Counted from the first letter of the stretch, positions 1-8,286 are shown. The stretch: 64,000 nucleotides of DNA from Clostridia bacterium (GCA_017504405.1 JAFVRG010000008.1:55861-119860), one strand, 5' to 3'. Notes: a model not told the origin generated them from the letters alone. Numbers and translations are program-made.

Positions 1-1
1 A

Positions 2-1117
2 ACAATGCAGCAGGCTATCGATAAGCACGTTGCGAACCTTGCTAACACCGACATCAATGCGGCAAAGGCAGAGGTTGCACAGATGTACAATACCATTCTC
101 GCATCGAAGAATGCATCGCAGGCAGCTGTTGCTGATCTTCAGTCTGTAATCAGCGGACTTAACGCTAACAAGGCTGAGCTTGAAGAAATTCTTGACGGAC
201 TCACAGGCATAGAGGCAGCTATTGATATTGTAAACGATTCGATAGCACAGCTTGAGGTTATGATAGCAAACGTTCAGAACGGTAAGGCGGACGTTGATGA
301 CCTCAATGCAATAGTAATTGCAGCAGAGGCAGCAGCTAAGAATGCTAATACTGCGGCTCAGGCAACGAGCGATATTGCAACAATGTTCCAGAATATGAAC
401 GTTGTCAGCGAAAACCTCCCGAAGGCGGTTGAGAACTCCGACAAGGCAGTTCTTCTTGCGGCTCAGGCATCTCAGCTGGCAGACAATGCAGGCACAGTAG
501 TCAGATATGCAAGAGCGGCTAAGGCTAAGGAATCAATGGATATGAGCGCATATATCAAGTTCCAGGGCTATCAGGTCAGGGCTACCGATTATGCGAGCAT
601 CCGTGCACTCTTCGCTATAAATTCCACAAACGTTGCTGCAGGATATACCTTTGAGGGTCAGACCTACAGAGTTGCCAGCATCGGTTATGTATTTGCAAAT
701 GCAACCGACGATATTTCGGATATCACCGTAATGCTTTCGGGCGACAAGTACATTTGTCTTGCTGAGAATTCTACCGTTGTAATGCATGACGCAAGATATG
801 CAGTAGATGCAGATACGAAGGCAGAGGCAACCGACTCGAATCTTGATATATACGGAATTGACAATTCCATGCTCAACGTAGGCGTAAACGAATACAAGAG
901 AGCATTTACTCAGGATTATATGTACCGTGCGTTCATAGTATTTGAGGGCGAGGGAACGAGCTTCATCAACTACGTTGACTGCGTCAGCCAGAACCTCGGC
1001 GAGAGTGTATCTCTCTACGATGCGGCTTCCTACTTAAAGCAGAACAAGCCGAACGAGTGGTATATGGATTCTCTCTATTGGATATCCAAGGTAATCTTCT
1101 ATTCAGAGGATAACTAA
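2..1117 (+). CDS. C-terminal part of a large, probably secreted protein (5' end outside window)
   Basis: The frame is open to the window edge and no ribosome binding site precedes the ATG at 5, so this is most likely the 3' end of a longer gene. Roughly the first 180 visible residues are Ala/Asn/Asp-rich amphipathic helix without Pro, suggesting a helical rod or coiled coil. The last ~190 residues look like a mixed alpha/beta module rich in aromatic residues, ending in a Tyr/Trp-rich segment before the stop. Similar C-terminal modules occur on large secreted proteins of gut Clostridia, but no family can be named. It is followed by a strong double terminator, so it ends its transcript. Function unknown. 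Confidence 0.6.
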   Translation, partial: TMQQAIDKHVANLANTDINAAKAEVAQMYNTILASKNASQAAVADLQSVISGLNANKAELEEILDGLTGIEAAIDIVNDSIAQLEVMIANVQNGKADVDDLNAIVIAAEAAAKNANTAAQATSDIATMFQNMNVVSENLPKAVENSDKAVLLAAQASQLADNAGTVVRYARAAKAKESMDMSAYIKFQGYQVRATDYASIRALFAINSTNVAAGYTFEGQTYRVASIGYVFANATDDISDITVMLSGDKYICLAENSTVVMHDARYAVDADTKAEATDSNLDIYGIDNSMLNVGVNEYKRAFTQDYMYRAFIVFEGEGTSFINYVDCVSQNLGESVSLYDAASYLKQNKPNEWYMDSLYWISKVIFYSEDN

Positions 1118-1152
1118 TAAAACAAGCCGTGAGGCAAAACAAAAAACAACAG

Positions 1153-1174
1153 CGGGGAGTCGCAGGACTCCCCG
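1153..1174 (+). terminator. Intrinsic terminator after the partial gene
   Basis: Stem GGGGAGTC (1154-1161) pairs with GACTCCCC (1166-1173), extended by C1153-G1174, with loop GCAG and a T-rich tail. Confidence 0.8.
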
Positions 1175-1190
1175 TTGCTTTATTATAAAC

Positions 1191-1222
1191 AAAAGTCACG
1201 GCTGCAAACAGCCGTGACTTTT
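1191..1222. terminator. Bidirectional terminator between convergent genes
   Basis: A 13-bp perfect stem (1191-1203 with 1210-1222) starts with AAAA and ends with TTTT. It can therefore end transcripts from both the left-hand gene and the minus-strand DUF4190-like gene. Confidence 0.8.
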
Positions 1223-1230
1223 ATATTCAG

Positions 1231-1677
1231 TTATCTATACGTTCCGTACGTTGCCTCAAGCTCTTTTTCGAGCTCGGCTAAATATTCCGAGAAAACAGCG
1301 GAAAGAATTATATCCGATGCGGCGAGAACACAGCCGATTATTCCGCACACGAGTCCTGCTATAGCCATTCCGTCAAATCTTTCATTCTTTATCTTCGCAA
1401 CAACAGAGAATACTATCGCAAGGATAGATGTTATGAGTGCGGCGTATGTAATGCAGCAGCAAACCAACGAGAATATACCGAGCACCATCGATGCAATAGA
1501 GAACCCGAGGTTAGGTTTTTGCTGCATACCTTGACGGTACAGATCGTTGTACGGGTCGTACATAGAATTAAGTGACATATTCTCGGGGTTATACCCGTTG
1601 TCTGTGTTTTGTCCGTTTGGATTGTTCTGTCCATTCTGATTGTTTTGTCCGTTTGGGTCAAATTGATTGTAATTCAT
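1231..1677 (-). CDS. DUF4190-like small membrane protein
   Basis: 148 aa. The ATG at 1677 is chosen because GGAGG (1686-1690) sits 8 bases before it; an upstream TTG lies within that ribosome binding site. The N-terminal ~45 residues are a low-complexity Asn/Gln/Gly tract with repeated NGQN units. Two hydrophobic segments follow, about residues 53-87 (with a Cys triplet) and 99-128, separated by a short loop containing FDGMAIAG. This is the layout of DUF4190 proteins, whose function is not known. The C-terminal tail is acidic. The Q/N-rich head is probably cytoplasmic and disordered (inference). Confidence 0.7.
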   Translation of the reverse strand: MNYNQFDPNGQNNQNGQNNPNGQNTDNGYNPENMSLNSMYDPYNDLYRQGMQQKPNLGFSIASMVLGIFSLVCCCITYAALITSILAIVFSVVAKIKNERFDGMAIAGLVCGIIGCVLAASDIILSAVFSEYLAELEKELEATYGTYR

Positions 1678-1709
1678 CGAAAAATCCTCCAAAATCAGGG
1701 TCTAATTAT

Positions 1710-1738
1710 ATAATAACATATATGAAAGGATTTTTCAA
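1710..1738 (-). promoter_or_regulatory. Housekeeping promoter of the DUF4190-like gene
   Basis: On the minus strand, TTGAAA (1733-1738) is separated by 17 bases from TATTAT (1710-1715). Confidence 0.5.
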
Positions 1739-1752
1739 TAGTTTTTTGCTTT

Positions 1753-3051
1753 TTAGGACTTGCTGTTCATCATTGCGTAGAGTGTTTCCGCAGTCTGAGC
1801 ACGGGTCAGCTCCTCGTTTGCGTCTATCATCATTTGGTCAAGTGCTGTAACACTGAAAATTTTATTCTGATATACAGCAATTATGGAGCCCTTTGCCCAG
1901 CTCGGTATTTCTTCTATATCCGAAAAGGTGGGAGTAGAGGAGGTGCTGACTGTGAGATTTAGCATATTGCTGACAATCACCGCCGCCTCAGCTCTCGTGA
2001 TTGCGCTTTTTGGACGGAATATGAGGCCGTTTCCGTCAAATGAGCCGTTTATAAATCCCAATTTCTGAGCAGTAGCAATGTAGGGACGCAGGCTGTCGGA
2101 AATTTCACTGTCGTCGTCAAAGCAGGTGTTTTCGAGCCCATCTATCTTTTCAATTCCGACGGCCTTCATTGCCATAGAAACAAATTCCTCTCTGCTGACG
2201 CTTTCGTTCGGCATAAAGTACATACCGTCACCGCACAGCTTGCCGAGCATGATTTTCTCGCTGGCGAGAACGAGGGATGCATTGTGGGCGGAGCAGTCGA
2301 GCATATCGAGGTATTCGAGATCTATTTTGTTCTTTTCTACCTTAATATTAACCGTTGCTATTTCCGAGAAGCTGCCCCAGCAGTCACGGACTATGTAGGA
2401 AAAGCTGTCGTTGCCGGTATAGTCCGCATCGGGGGTATATTTGAAATCTCCGTAGCCTGACAGTATTTCGAGCCTTCCCTTCTCGGGAAATGAAACCACG
2501 AAATATTCAGTCTTGTCGTTTTCGGGATCAACCGAATCCATTCTTCCCCAGATGCTGATATTTTTTTGAGTAGATACTGTTGCGGTGGCGGAGCCTGCCG
2601 AGGGGGCGGTGTTATCCCCATCCCTTTGCAGCAGCTTGCACTTCATTTCCGCTCCACCCATATAACCGCAGGCGGTGAAGGAAAACGAGCTTTCCTTTGA
2701 GATAGATGCGGGTGTGAAAATCAGCATATCAAGTGAATCTGCCGAAACGGTGTCACCTACGTTAAGACGCACGTCGCCAACCTTGAGGATCCCCTCACTC
2801 TCATCGGGCAGAGCAGTAATTGTTATATCGCACGCACTCTCAACGCCGAGTGTCTTTTCAAAATCACTCTTTGAGAAGCAAATGTCCTCTCCTACCTTTC
2901 CGCTCTTTATCATTGAGTAATCCTCTGCGAGCACCGATGTCGCAAATGAGAGATTGCCACCGCCGAATTCGGGGGAGATTCCGAGGAATACGCCGAGCCC
3001 AATAGCCACCGTCAAAACGGCGGCAAGGGAAATTATAATCTTTTTCTTCAT
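1753..3051 (-). CDS. SLH-domain surface protein with a cadherin/Ig-like domain
   Basis: 432 aa, ATG start behind AGGAGG. An N-terminal signal peptide (Lys-Lys-Lys, then a hydrophobic stretch to about residue 25) exports it. Residues ~165-235 form a cadherin/bacterial Ig-like domain with the calcium-type DPENDKTEYFV and YTPDADYTGNDSFSY motifs. The last ~170 residues contain three S-layer-homology repeats, recognisable by REEFVSMAMKAVG, TRAEAAVIVSNML and TRAQTAETLYAMM. SLH triplets usually anchor proteins to pyruvylated secondary cell-wall polymers. No catalytic domain is visible, so an adhesive or structural envelope role is likely (inference). It stands alone, with a terminator between it and the minus-strand gene upstream. 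Confidence 0.85.
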   Translation of the reverse strand: MKKKIIISLAAVLTVAIGLGVFLGISPEFGGGNLSFATSVLAEDYSMIKSGKVGEDICFSKSDFEKTLGVESACDITITALPDESEGILKVGDVRLNVGDTVSADSLDMLIFTPASISKESSFSFTACGYMGGAEMKCKLLQRDGDNTAPSAGSATATVSTQKNISIWGRMDSVDPENDKTEYFVVSFPEKGRLEILSGYGDFKYTPDADYTGNDSFSYIVRDCWGSFSEIATVNIKVEKNKIDLEYLDMLDCSAHNASLVLASEKIMLGKLCGDGMYFMPNESVSREEFVSMAMKAVGIEKIDGLENTCFDDDSEISDSLRPYIATAQKLGFINGSFDGNGLIFRPKSAITRAEAAVIVSNMLNLTVSTSSTPTFSDIEEIPSWAKGSIIAVYQNKIFSVTALDQMMIDANEELTRAQTAETLYAMMNSKS

Positions 3052-3141
3052 ATAGTCCTCCTGATATTTTTACTATATGATATTTTCCTTTACGGCGAAT
3101 TATGACAGTAAAAATTAATTTGAGTGATGCGTGCTCAATAA

Positions 3142-3182
3142 AAAAGCCTGCCGTGTGTAGCTAACACACAGACAGGCTTTTG
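3142..3182 (-). terminator. Terminator of the four-helix protein gene
   Basis: An imperfect ~17-bp stem pairs AAAGCCTG-type and CAGGCTTT-type ends around a TGTGTAGCTAACACA core, with T-runs on both sides. On the minus strand it follows the stop at 3185 directly. Confidence 0.8.
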
Positions 3183-3184
3183 AG

Positions 3185-3619
3185 TTATAGATAGGAGCAG
3201 ACATTGTCGGCGAGGCTTTTTTCAATGCTTATGAGCTTTTTTGCAATATCCTTAGTCCTCTCACTCGCCGCCTCGTACTGATTGAGATACCTGTTCAGAC
3301 TTTTGACACCCATATTACAGCCGTCGGTTACTAAATCTGCCACCTTGCCGTCCTTTTTCTTTGACATCATCTTCATCTTTGTTTTAATATGTGACATGCT
3401 GACCGCCATAGGACTCGGCGGCTTTCCTCTGTCCTTGTATTCATGAAGGAGCGACTCCACCTCGCTCTCTAACCGCTCGTGCTCTCCTATGGAGTCGGTT
3501 ATCGTGCTCCTCAGTCTCTCATCCCTCGCATATTCGAGCATGTCTATCAGCGAGTCAATTCCCATCCGTATTCCCGCATCACATTCACGGAGCAGCTTTA
3601 TTGTGTCGTTTTCTATCAT
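3185..3619 (-). CDS. Ferritin-like/DUF2383-type four-helix protein
   Basis: 144 aa, ATG at 3619 behind AAGGAGGG. The protein is almost entirely charged amphipathic helix and reads as four helices, the pattern of DUF2383/ferritin-like bundle proteins. These often occur in spore-formers, some near spore-coat or stress genes. Met-rich SMSHIKTKMKMMSKKK lies mid-protein. The canonical ferritin metal ligands (ExxH pairs) are not clear, so metal binding is not claimed. The upstream region carries a possible sigma-F/G promoter, suggesting expression in the forespore (inference). Monocistronic, with its own terminator. Confidence 0.55.
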   Translation of the reverse strand: MIENDTIKLLRECDAGIRMGIDSLIDMLEYARDERLRSTITDSIGEHERLESEVESLLHEYKDRGKPPSPMAVSMSHIKTKMKMMSKKKDGKVADLVTDGCNMGVKSLNRYLNQYEAASERTKDIAKKLISIEKSLADNVCSYL

Positions 3620-3640
3620 AACACCCTCCTTTTTTCTTAT

Positions 3641-3668
3641 ATTGTTACCTTTGACAGGAAAAATATGC
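3641..3668 (-). promoter_or_regulatory. Possible sigma-F/sigma-G (forespore) promoter
   Basis: On the minus strand, GCATA (3664-3668) is followed after 14 bases by GGTAACAAT (3641-3649). This matches the GYATA / GGNRANAAT consensus of sigma-F promoters, with a spacer about one base short of usual. No sigma-A -10 lies at a proper distance from the nearby TTGACA. Confidence 0.35.
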
Positions 3669-3714
3669 CCATAAATGTCAAATAAAAATATTTTTTAATA
3701 AAATTATATAATTG

Positions 3715-3745
3715 TTAACAAAATTTTGTTTTTATGTGGTATAAT
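3715..3745 (+). promoter_or_regulatory. Promoter of the DUF5685/J-domain operon
   Basis: A perfect TATAAT (3740-3745) has TTAACA (3715-3720) upstream with a long 19-base spacer. Confidence 0.5.
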
Positions 3746-3782
3746 GTTAGTTGGTATATTATGTGAAATGACGGAGATAGCG

Positions 3783-4685
3783 ATGTTTGGCTACGTGAAG
3801 GTTAACAGTGACGAGCTGCTCGTGCGTGAGTATGAGCTGTATAAGGCTATATACTGCGGCACCTGCCGTGCAATGAAAAAATGCACAGGGTGTCTTAGCT
3901 CGTTTTCCCTAAGATATGATTTTGTCTTTCTCTCGCTTGTACGTATGGCGCTCTCCGAGGACTCCGACAATTCTCTAAAAGTGGAGAGGCACAGGTGCAT
4001 TGCTCACCCTTTAAAAAAGCGTAATATGGTAGTTCACCCCGAGCTCGATTATGCGGCACGCAGTGCGGCGGTACTGTCTTACCTTAAAATAAAGGACGAT
4101 ATTGCCGATTCGGGATTTTTGCGCAGAATTGCGTGCTATATGGCGTTGCCTGTTTTCTCAAATGCCAAAAGGAGGGCGAAGCTTCCGTCGCTCTGCGAGG
4201 ATGCGGCAAAGGATATAAAACGCCTCTCGGAGTTTGAGAAACGCAGGGAGGAGAGTGTTGACATCGTTGCCGACGTGTTCGGCGAGCTGCTCGCTCGGAT
4301 TTTTTCGTTCGGCATTGACGGTGTCGGCGCCGATATAGCTCACGGAATAGGGTATCGGCTCGGAAAGATAATATACGAGCTCGATGCACTCGACGATTAT
4401 CCCCGTGATGTGAAGAGCGGCTCGTACAATCCGTACGTATGCCTTTACGGCTCTGACGGGATTGGCGACAGACTCTCAGCCGTCAGGTCGGGAATAATGC
4501 TCGAGCTGTCAGCACTTGAAAATGAAATAATGCGAATAGATTTCGGCGAAAGATGCGCCGTTGAGCATATAATTAAAAATACACTCTACCTTGGACTAAC
4601 CCGTGAGCTTGATAGAATATGCAGGGGTTATGAGGAAAATAACAGCTCTCGAAAGGAAAAGAAAAATGAACAAATCTCCCTATGA
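3783..4685 (+). CDS. DUF5685 family protein
   Basis: 300 aa. The ATG at 3783 is preferred over an upstream one because GGAG lies just before it and the protein then begins MFGYVKV, the usual family start. A YCGTCRAMKKCTGC Cys cluster near residues 23-36 could bind metal. Helical segments follow, including LDALDDYPRDVKSGSYNPY near the middle. DUF5685 proteins are common in Clostridia and often lie beside a J-domain gene, as here; their activity is unknown. The 3' end overlaps the J-domain start by 20 bases, so the two are probably translationally coupled and may work together (inference). Confidence 0.75.
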   Translation: MFGYVKVNSDELLVREYELYKAIYCGTCRAMKKCTGCLSSFSLRYDFVFLSLVRMALSEDSDNSLKVERHRCIAHPLKKRNMVVHPELDYAARSAAVLSYLKIKDDIADSGFLRRIACYMALPVFSNAKRRAKLPSLCEDAAKDIKRLSEFEKRREESVDIVADVFGELLARIFSFGIDGVGADIAHGIGYRLGKIIYELDALDDYPRDVKSGSYNPYVCLYGSDGIGDRLSAVRSGIMLELSALENEIMRIDFGERCAVEHIIKNTLYLGLTRELDRICRGYEENNSSRKEKKNEQISL

Positions 4686-5256
4686 AATACTTGGAATAAA
4701 TGAGAACGCAACCGACACGGAGGTGAAAAACGCCTACCGTCAGCTCGCTCGCAAGTATCACCCTGACAATTACACCAAGGATGCCGATATGGCGAAAATG
4801 GCAGAGGAGCGTATGCAGGAGATAAATCAGGCATACGACGAGATAATGAGCCGCCGTGCAGGCTCGTTCTACGGCTCTGCCGACTATATTGCAATCAGGC
4901 GGAAGGTAAAGGCGGGCAGATTTTCCGAGGCTGAGCGTGACCTTGATGCTATCGCTCAGAATATGAGAAACGCCGAGTGGCATTATATAAAGAGCGTGCT
5001 TCTCAACCGCCGTGGCTGGGTTAACGACGCTATGCGTGAGCTGGAGCTTGCGTGTGAGATGGACCCGAACAATCTTGAATACCAGCAGGCGAAGGAGATG
5101 TTTAATCAGCGCACGCAGGGCTTTGGAAATAATTACGCTCCCTACGGCAGACCTCAGCGCCAGAGCAGCACCTCAACCTGTGATATGTGCACGGGACTTC
5201 TCTGTGCGGATATGTGCTGTGAGTGTATGGGCTCAGACCTCATTTCCTGCTGCTGA
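4666..5256 (+). CDS. J-domain (DnaJ-like) protein with Cys-rich tail
   Basis: 196 aa; the ATG at 4666 follows GAAAGGAAAAG and gives the canonical MNKSPYEILGI start. Residues ~3-65 form a J domain with the HPD motif in KYHPDNY, the part that stimulates DnaK-type ATPases. A TPR-like helical section (about 80-150, including LNRRGWVNDAMRELELACEMDP) follows, suggesting partner binding. The last 25 residues carry eight cysteines in closely spaced CxxC/CC form, perhaps a metal site or membrane-associated tail. It lacks the G/F region and zinc finger of true DnaJ, so it is a specialised co-chaperone, perhaps acting with the overlapping DUF5685 protein (inference). Confidence 0.8.
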   Translation: MNKSPYEILGINENATDTEVKNAYRQLARKYHPDNYTKDADMAKMAEERMQEINQAYDEIMSRRAGSFYGSADYIAIRRKVKAGRFSEAERDLDAIAQNMRNAEWHYIKSVLLNRRGWVNDAMRELELACEMDPNNLEYQQAKEMFNQRTQGFGNNYAPYGRPQRQSSTSTCDMCTGLLCADMCCECMGSDLISCC

Positions 5257-5259
5257 TAT

Positions 5260-5784
5260 ATGAAAAAAACGAAAAGGCTGAGCATATCAGCAGTGCTGAC
5301 GGCATTGTCCGTTGCCATTATGTATATAGGCGCACTTACGGGTGTGCTTGACATCAGCGCGGTGGTTATTGCCTCGTTTGCGGTTATGCTTGCGGATTTT
5401 GAGTTGCGTATCCCCTATAACCTTATGGTTTATGCGGGGACCTCGGTTTTGTCATTCTTAATTCTTCCTAATAAGCAGACTGCCCTTATGTATATACTTT
5501 TTGGCGGTATATATCCGATAATCAAAAGATATTTGTGCTCCGTACGGCCAAGGCTTTTGTCGTATGCACTTAGGATATTATCCTTTGAGCTTATGCTGAC
5601 GGCAATTTTGTGGCTTGTCGCCAAGTTCTTTATGCTTGACGATTACACATGGATATATTCGCATCTGTGGATAGTTTATCTCGTGCTTACCCCGATATTT
5701 TTACTCTATGATTACGTTATCGAGCTGGTGGCGGGCTTTTACTATGCTAAGATAAGACCGAAGATAGCAAATCTTCTCACCTGA
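5260..5784 (+). CDS. Polytopic membrane protein, ECF S-component-like
   Basis: 174 aa, starting 3 bases after the J-domain stop, so probably in the same operon. A Lys/Arg-rich start is followed by about five hydrophobic segments. The opening LSISAVLTALSVAIMYIGAL with a conserved-looking GALTGVLDISA resembles the first helix of energy-coupling-factor substrate-binding subunits and of YbbS/DUF2232-type proteins. No EcfA or EcfT gene lies nearby. Substrate unknown; the ECF assignment is tentative. Confidence 0.55.
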   Translation: MKKTKRLSISAVLTALSVAIMYIGALTGVLDISAVVIASFAVMLADFELRIPYNLMVYAGTSVLSFLILPNKQTALMYILFGGIYPIIKRYLCSVRPRLLSYALRILSFELMLTAILWLVAKFFMLDDYTWIYSHLWIVYLVLTPIFLLYDYVIELVAGFYYAKIRPKIANLLT

Positions 5785-5817
5785 TATTCCCCGCCGAGTG
5801 CGGAAAAGGAGCTAACA

Positions 5818-7143
5818 ATGACTAAAATAGGATTCGTGTCCCTCGGCTGCTCAAAAAATCTTGTTGACACCGAGGTCATGCTTCATAAAATCAACAGCGC
5901 AGGCTACGAAATAGTCAGCGAGGACATTGATGCAGACATAATAATAGTGAACACCTGCGGCTTTATCGAGAGCGCAAAGCAGGAATCAATCGACAACATC
6001 CTCGACCTTGCGTGGTTGAAGGAAAACAGAAATCTGCGTGGAATTATAGCCACAGGCTGTCTTACCGAGCGTTACCGTGAACAGGTTTTCGAGCAGCTGC
6101 CCGAGGTCGATGCAATAATCGGCGTTGGCAGCCTTGACAAAATAGTCGATGCAATCAAGGCAGTTGAAAGGGGAGAGAGGTATTCCTCGTTTGAGGATAA
6201 AAACACCTGTCCCTTAGGCGGCGACAGAGTGCTGACAACTCCCGACTATACCGCATACCTTAAAATCGCTGAGGGGTGCGACAACTGCTGTACATATTGC
6301 GCTATACCCCTTATAAGAGGTAAGCTCCGCAGCCGTCCGATTGAGGACATTGTGAGCGAGGCAAAGGACCTCGAGGCTCTCGGAGTTAAGGAATTAAACC
6401 TCGTAGCGCAGGATACAACCCGTTACGGGCTTGATATATACGGTGAGTATAAGCTGGCAGAACTTGTCCGTGCGATAACCGATAATACGAATATCCCTTG
6501 GATACGACTTCTTTACTGCTACCCCGACAAAATAACCGACGCCCTCGTGCACGAGATGCGTACAAATGACAGGCTGCTCAAATATATGGACATTCCCGTT
6601 CAGCATATATCCGACAGGATTTTGCGGGGAATGAACAGACACGGTGACGGTAAAACAATCCGTGATGCAGTGCGCCGTCTGCGTAAGAGCGTTCCGGGTA
6701 TAACCCTGCGTACAACCGCAATGGTAGGCTTCCCCGGGGAGAGCGAGAGGGATTTCGAGGAGCTGTGCGAATTTATAAAGGAAACCGAGTTTGACCGCTT
6801 CGGCGCATTCACCTACTCGGCAGAGGAGGGAACTCTGGCGGCTGAAATGGACGGTCAGATTGATGAGCAGGTGAAGCAGGACAGATATGACGCCCTGATG
6901 GCTATCCAGCTCGATATAAGCACCCGTCTCAACGAAAAGAAGGTTGGTAAAACCGTGACCGTTCTTTGCGAGGGCTTTGACAGTGTGGCAGAAACACATT
7001 ACGGCAGGAGCTCGGCGGATGCACCCGACGTTGACGGCAGAGTTTATTTCTCGTCAAAGCGCAGAGTGCCCGAGGGCGAGTTTGTCAAGGTGAGAATTAC
7101 CGAGGCTCTCGATTACGACCTTTTTGGCTACGAAATACGCTGA
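5818..7143 (+). CDS. rimO: Ribosomal protein S12 methylthiotransferase RimO
   Basis: 441 aa, full length, ATG behind AAAAGGAG. RimO adds a methylthio group to an Asp of ribosomal protein S12 (Asp89 in E. coli) using two iron-sulfur clusters. Domains in order: N-terminal UPF0004 domain with SLGCSKNLVDTE, VNTCGFI and TGCLTE supplying the three auxiliary-cluster cysteines; radical-SAM core with the CDNCCTYC (CxxxCxxC) cluster motif; C-terminal TRAM domain. The SLGCSKN motif separates RimO from MiaB. pgsA follows 41 bases later, a gene order seen in other Firmicutes. Confidence 0.95.
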   Translation: MTKIGFVSLGCSKNLVDTEVMLHKINSAGYEIVSEDIDADIIIVNTCGFIESAKQESIDNILDLAWLKENRNLRGIIATGCLTERYREQVFEQLPEVDAIIGVGSLDKIVDAIKAVERGERYSSFEDKNTCPLGGDRVLTTPDYTAYLKIAEGCDNCCTYCAIPLIRGKLRSRPIEDIVSEAKDLEALGVKELNLVAQDTTRYGLDIYGEYKLAELVRAITDNTNIPWIRLLYCYPDKITDALVHEMRTNDRLLKYMDIPVQHISDRILRGMNRHGDGKTIRDAVRRLRKSVPGITLRTTAMVGFPGESERDFEELCEFIKETEFDRFGAFTYSAEEGTLAAEMDGQIDEQVKQDRYDALMAIQLDISTRLNEKKVGKTVTVLCEGFDSVAETHYGRSSADAPDVDGRVYFSSKRRVPEGEFVKVRITEALDYDLFGYEIR

Positions 7144-7184
7144 TTTCTAATCTAATCAATACAGAGTAAACGGAGTAAATTGTT

Positions 7185-7790
7185 ATGGAAAAGAAGAAAA
7201 AAATGCTAAATACCCCCAACACCCTCTCAATTCTGAGAGTATTGCTCGTTCCCGTATTTATGGCGGCGGCAATATTTATGAGAAACATTGAAATATGGGG
7301 ACAGGTGGTTCCTGCGGCGCTATTTGCTCTCACTGCATTTACCGATATGCTCGACGGAAAGATTGCGAGAAAATACAATCTCGTTACCGATTTCGGAAAA
7401 TTCATTGACCCGCTTGCCGATAAGTTTATGGTTTTCGGTGCGCTCGTTTCGGTTTTGTACGTTTCGTCACTGACGAAGGGAGCAGAGCTTTTCACGGGAA
7501 TTTTCGTGTGGGTTGCCCTTATCGTTATGTTCCGTGAGCTTGCCATAACCTCTCTGCGCCTCGTTATATCGGGCAAGAGCGGCAAGGTTGTTGCGGCGAG
7601 CTGGTGGGGCAAGGTGAAGACCATGACGCAGTGTGTTTCTATAGTCGTGTTTATGGTAAACCCCATATATGCGCAGTATGACTTCTACATCACAAGCTAC
7701 GTTGGCTGTGCGGCAGTCCTCATCACTACGATAGGCTCGGGCCTTGACTATTTCCGTGCCTATATGCCCTATATCAACCCCAATGATTAA
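7185..7790 (+). CDS. pgsA: CDP-diacylglycerol-glycerol-3-phosphate 3-phosphatidyltransferase
   Basis: 201 aa membrane enzyme that makes phosphatidylglycerophosphate, the first committed step to phosphatidylglycerol and cardiolipin. The CDP-alcohol phosphotransferase signature is present as DMLDGKIARKYNLVTDFGKF followed by IDPLADK, giving the D-G-AR-G-D-D pattern with its catalytic and metal-binding aspartates. About five or six hydrophobic segments follow. GGAG at 7172-7175 precedes the ATG at 7185. Probably co-transcribed with rimO. Slightly longer than typical Bacillus PgsA because of the Lys-rich N-terminus and an inserted loop. Confidence 0.93.
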   Translation: MEKKKKMLNTPNTLSILRVLLVPVFMAAAIFMRNIEIWGQVVPAALFALTAFTDMLDGKIARKYNLVTDFGKFIDPLADKFMVFGALVSVLYVSSLTKGAELFTGIFVWVALIVMFRELAITSLRLVISGKSGKVVAASWWGKVKTMTQCVSIVVFMVNPIYAQYDFYITSYVGCAAVLITTIGSGLDYFRAYMPYINPND

Positions 7791-7829
7791 GTCGCTTTTA
7801 TAAAATACATAAAAAATTTCAAAAAACTA

Positions 7830-7858
7830 TTTACAAAACGCTTTTGTTGTGTTATAAT
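7830..7858 (+). promoter_or_regulatory. rpsO promoter
   Basis: TTTACA (7830-7835), 17-base spacer, TATAAT (7853-7858). The leader is ~100 bases long. Confidence 0.85.
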
Positions 7859-7867
7859 GACAAGGCA

Positions 7868-7920
7868 TGCGGTTTTTGCCGCACAACCTCGGCTCGGTTT
7901 ACGGGTACAGATTTCACCCG
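7868..7920 (+). promoter_or_regulatory. Structured rpsO leader, candidate S15 autoregulatory site
   Basis: Two short hairpins lie in the leader: TGCGG/CCGCA (7868-7872 with 7879-7883) and CGGGT/ACCCG (7902-7906 with 7916-7920). S15 represses its own mRNA through leader structures in several bacteria (known). Whether this leader binds S15 is inference. Confidence 0.35.
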
Positions 7921-7965
7921 CCGTTTGCTTAGTCGTGGAATAAATTTTAAGAAAGGTGAAAAAAG

Positions 7966-8229
7966 ATGGACAAGGAACTCAAGCAGCAAATCATCAATGA
8001 GTACAAGGTCAATGAGACGGATACCGGTTCTCCTGAGGTACAGGTTGCTATTCTTACTCACAGAATAAACACCCTTACCGAGCACATCAAGAAGAACAAG
8101 AAGGACTTCCATTCTCAGAGAGGACTTCTTATGATGGTTGGCCACAGAAAGAACCTTCTCGCTTATCTTGAGAGAAAGGATATCGAGAGATATCGTGCTC
8201 TTATCAAGAAGCTGGGTCTCAGAAAGTAA
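7966..8229 (+). CDS. rpsO: 30S ribosomal protein S15
   Basis: 87 aa, standard length, ATG behind GAAAGGTG. S15 binds the central domain of 16S rRNA early in assembly and makes an intersubunit bridge. The conserved H-S-Q-R-G-L-L loop is seen as [22 protein letters not shown], and [14 protein letters not shown] is present near the N-terminus. Followed by its own terminator and then pnp, the classic rpsO-pnp order. Confidence 0.97.
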   Translation: MDKELKQQIINEYKVNETDTGSPEVQVAILTHRINTLTEHIKKNKKDFHSQRGLLMMVGHRKNLLAYLERKDIERYRALIKKLGLRK

Positions 8230-8237
8230 GGTTAAAC

Positions 8238-8263
8238 GGGGACGGCTTTTGTCGTCCCCTTTT
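8238..8263 (+). terminator. rpsO terminator
   Basis: GGGGACG (8238-8244) pairs with CGTCCCC (8253-8259), extended by two inner pairs, followed by TTTT. Confidence 0.85.
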
Positions 8264-8286
8264 AATGCTACTCGTGTCGTAAAATT

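Noticed and set aside
6394..6999. 201-codon minus-strand frame opposite rimO
   Set aside because: Antisense to conserved radical-SAM coding sequence; no start signal.
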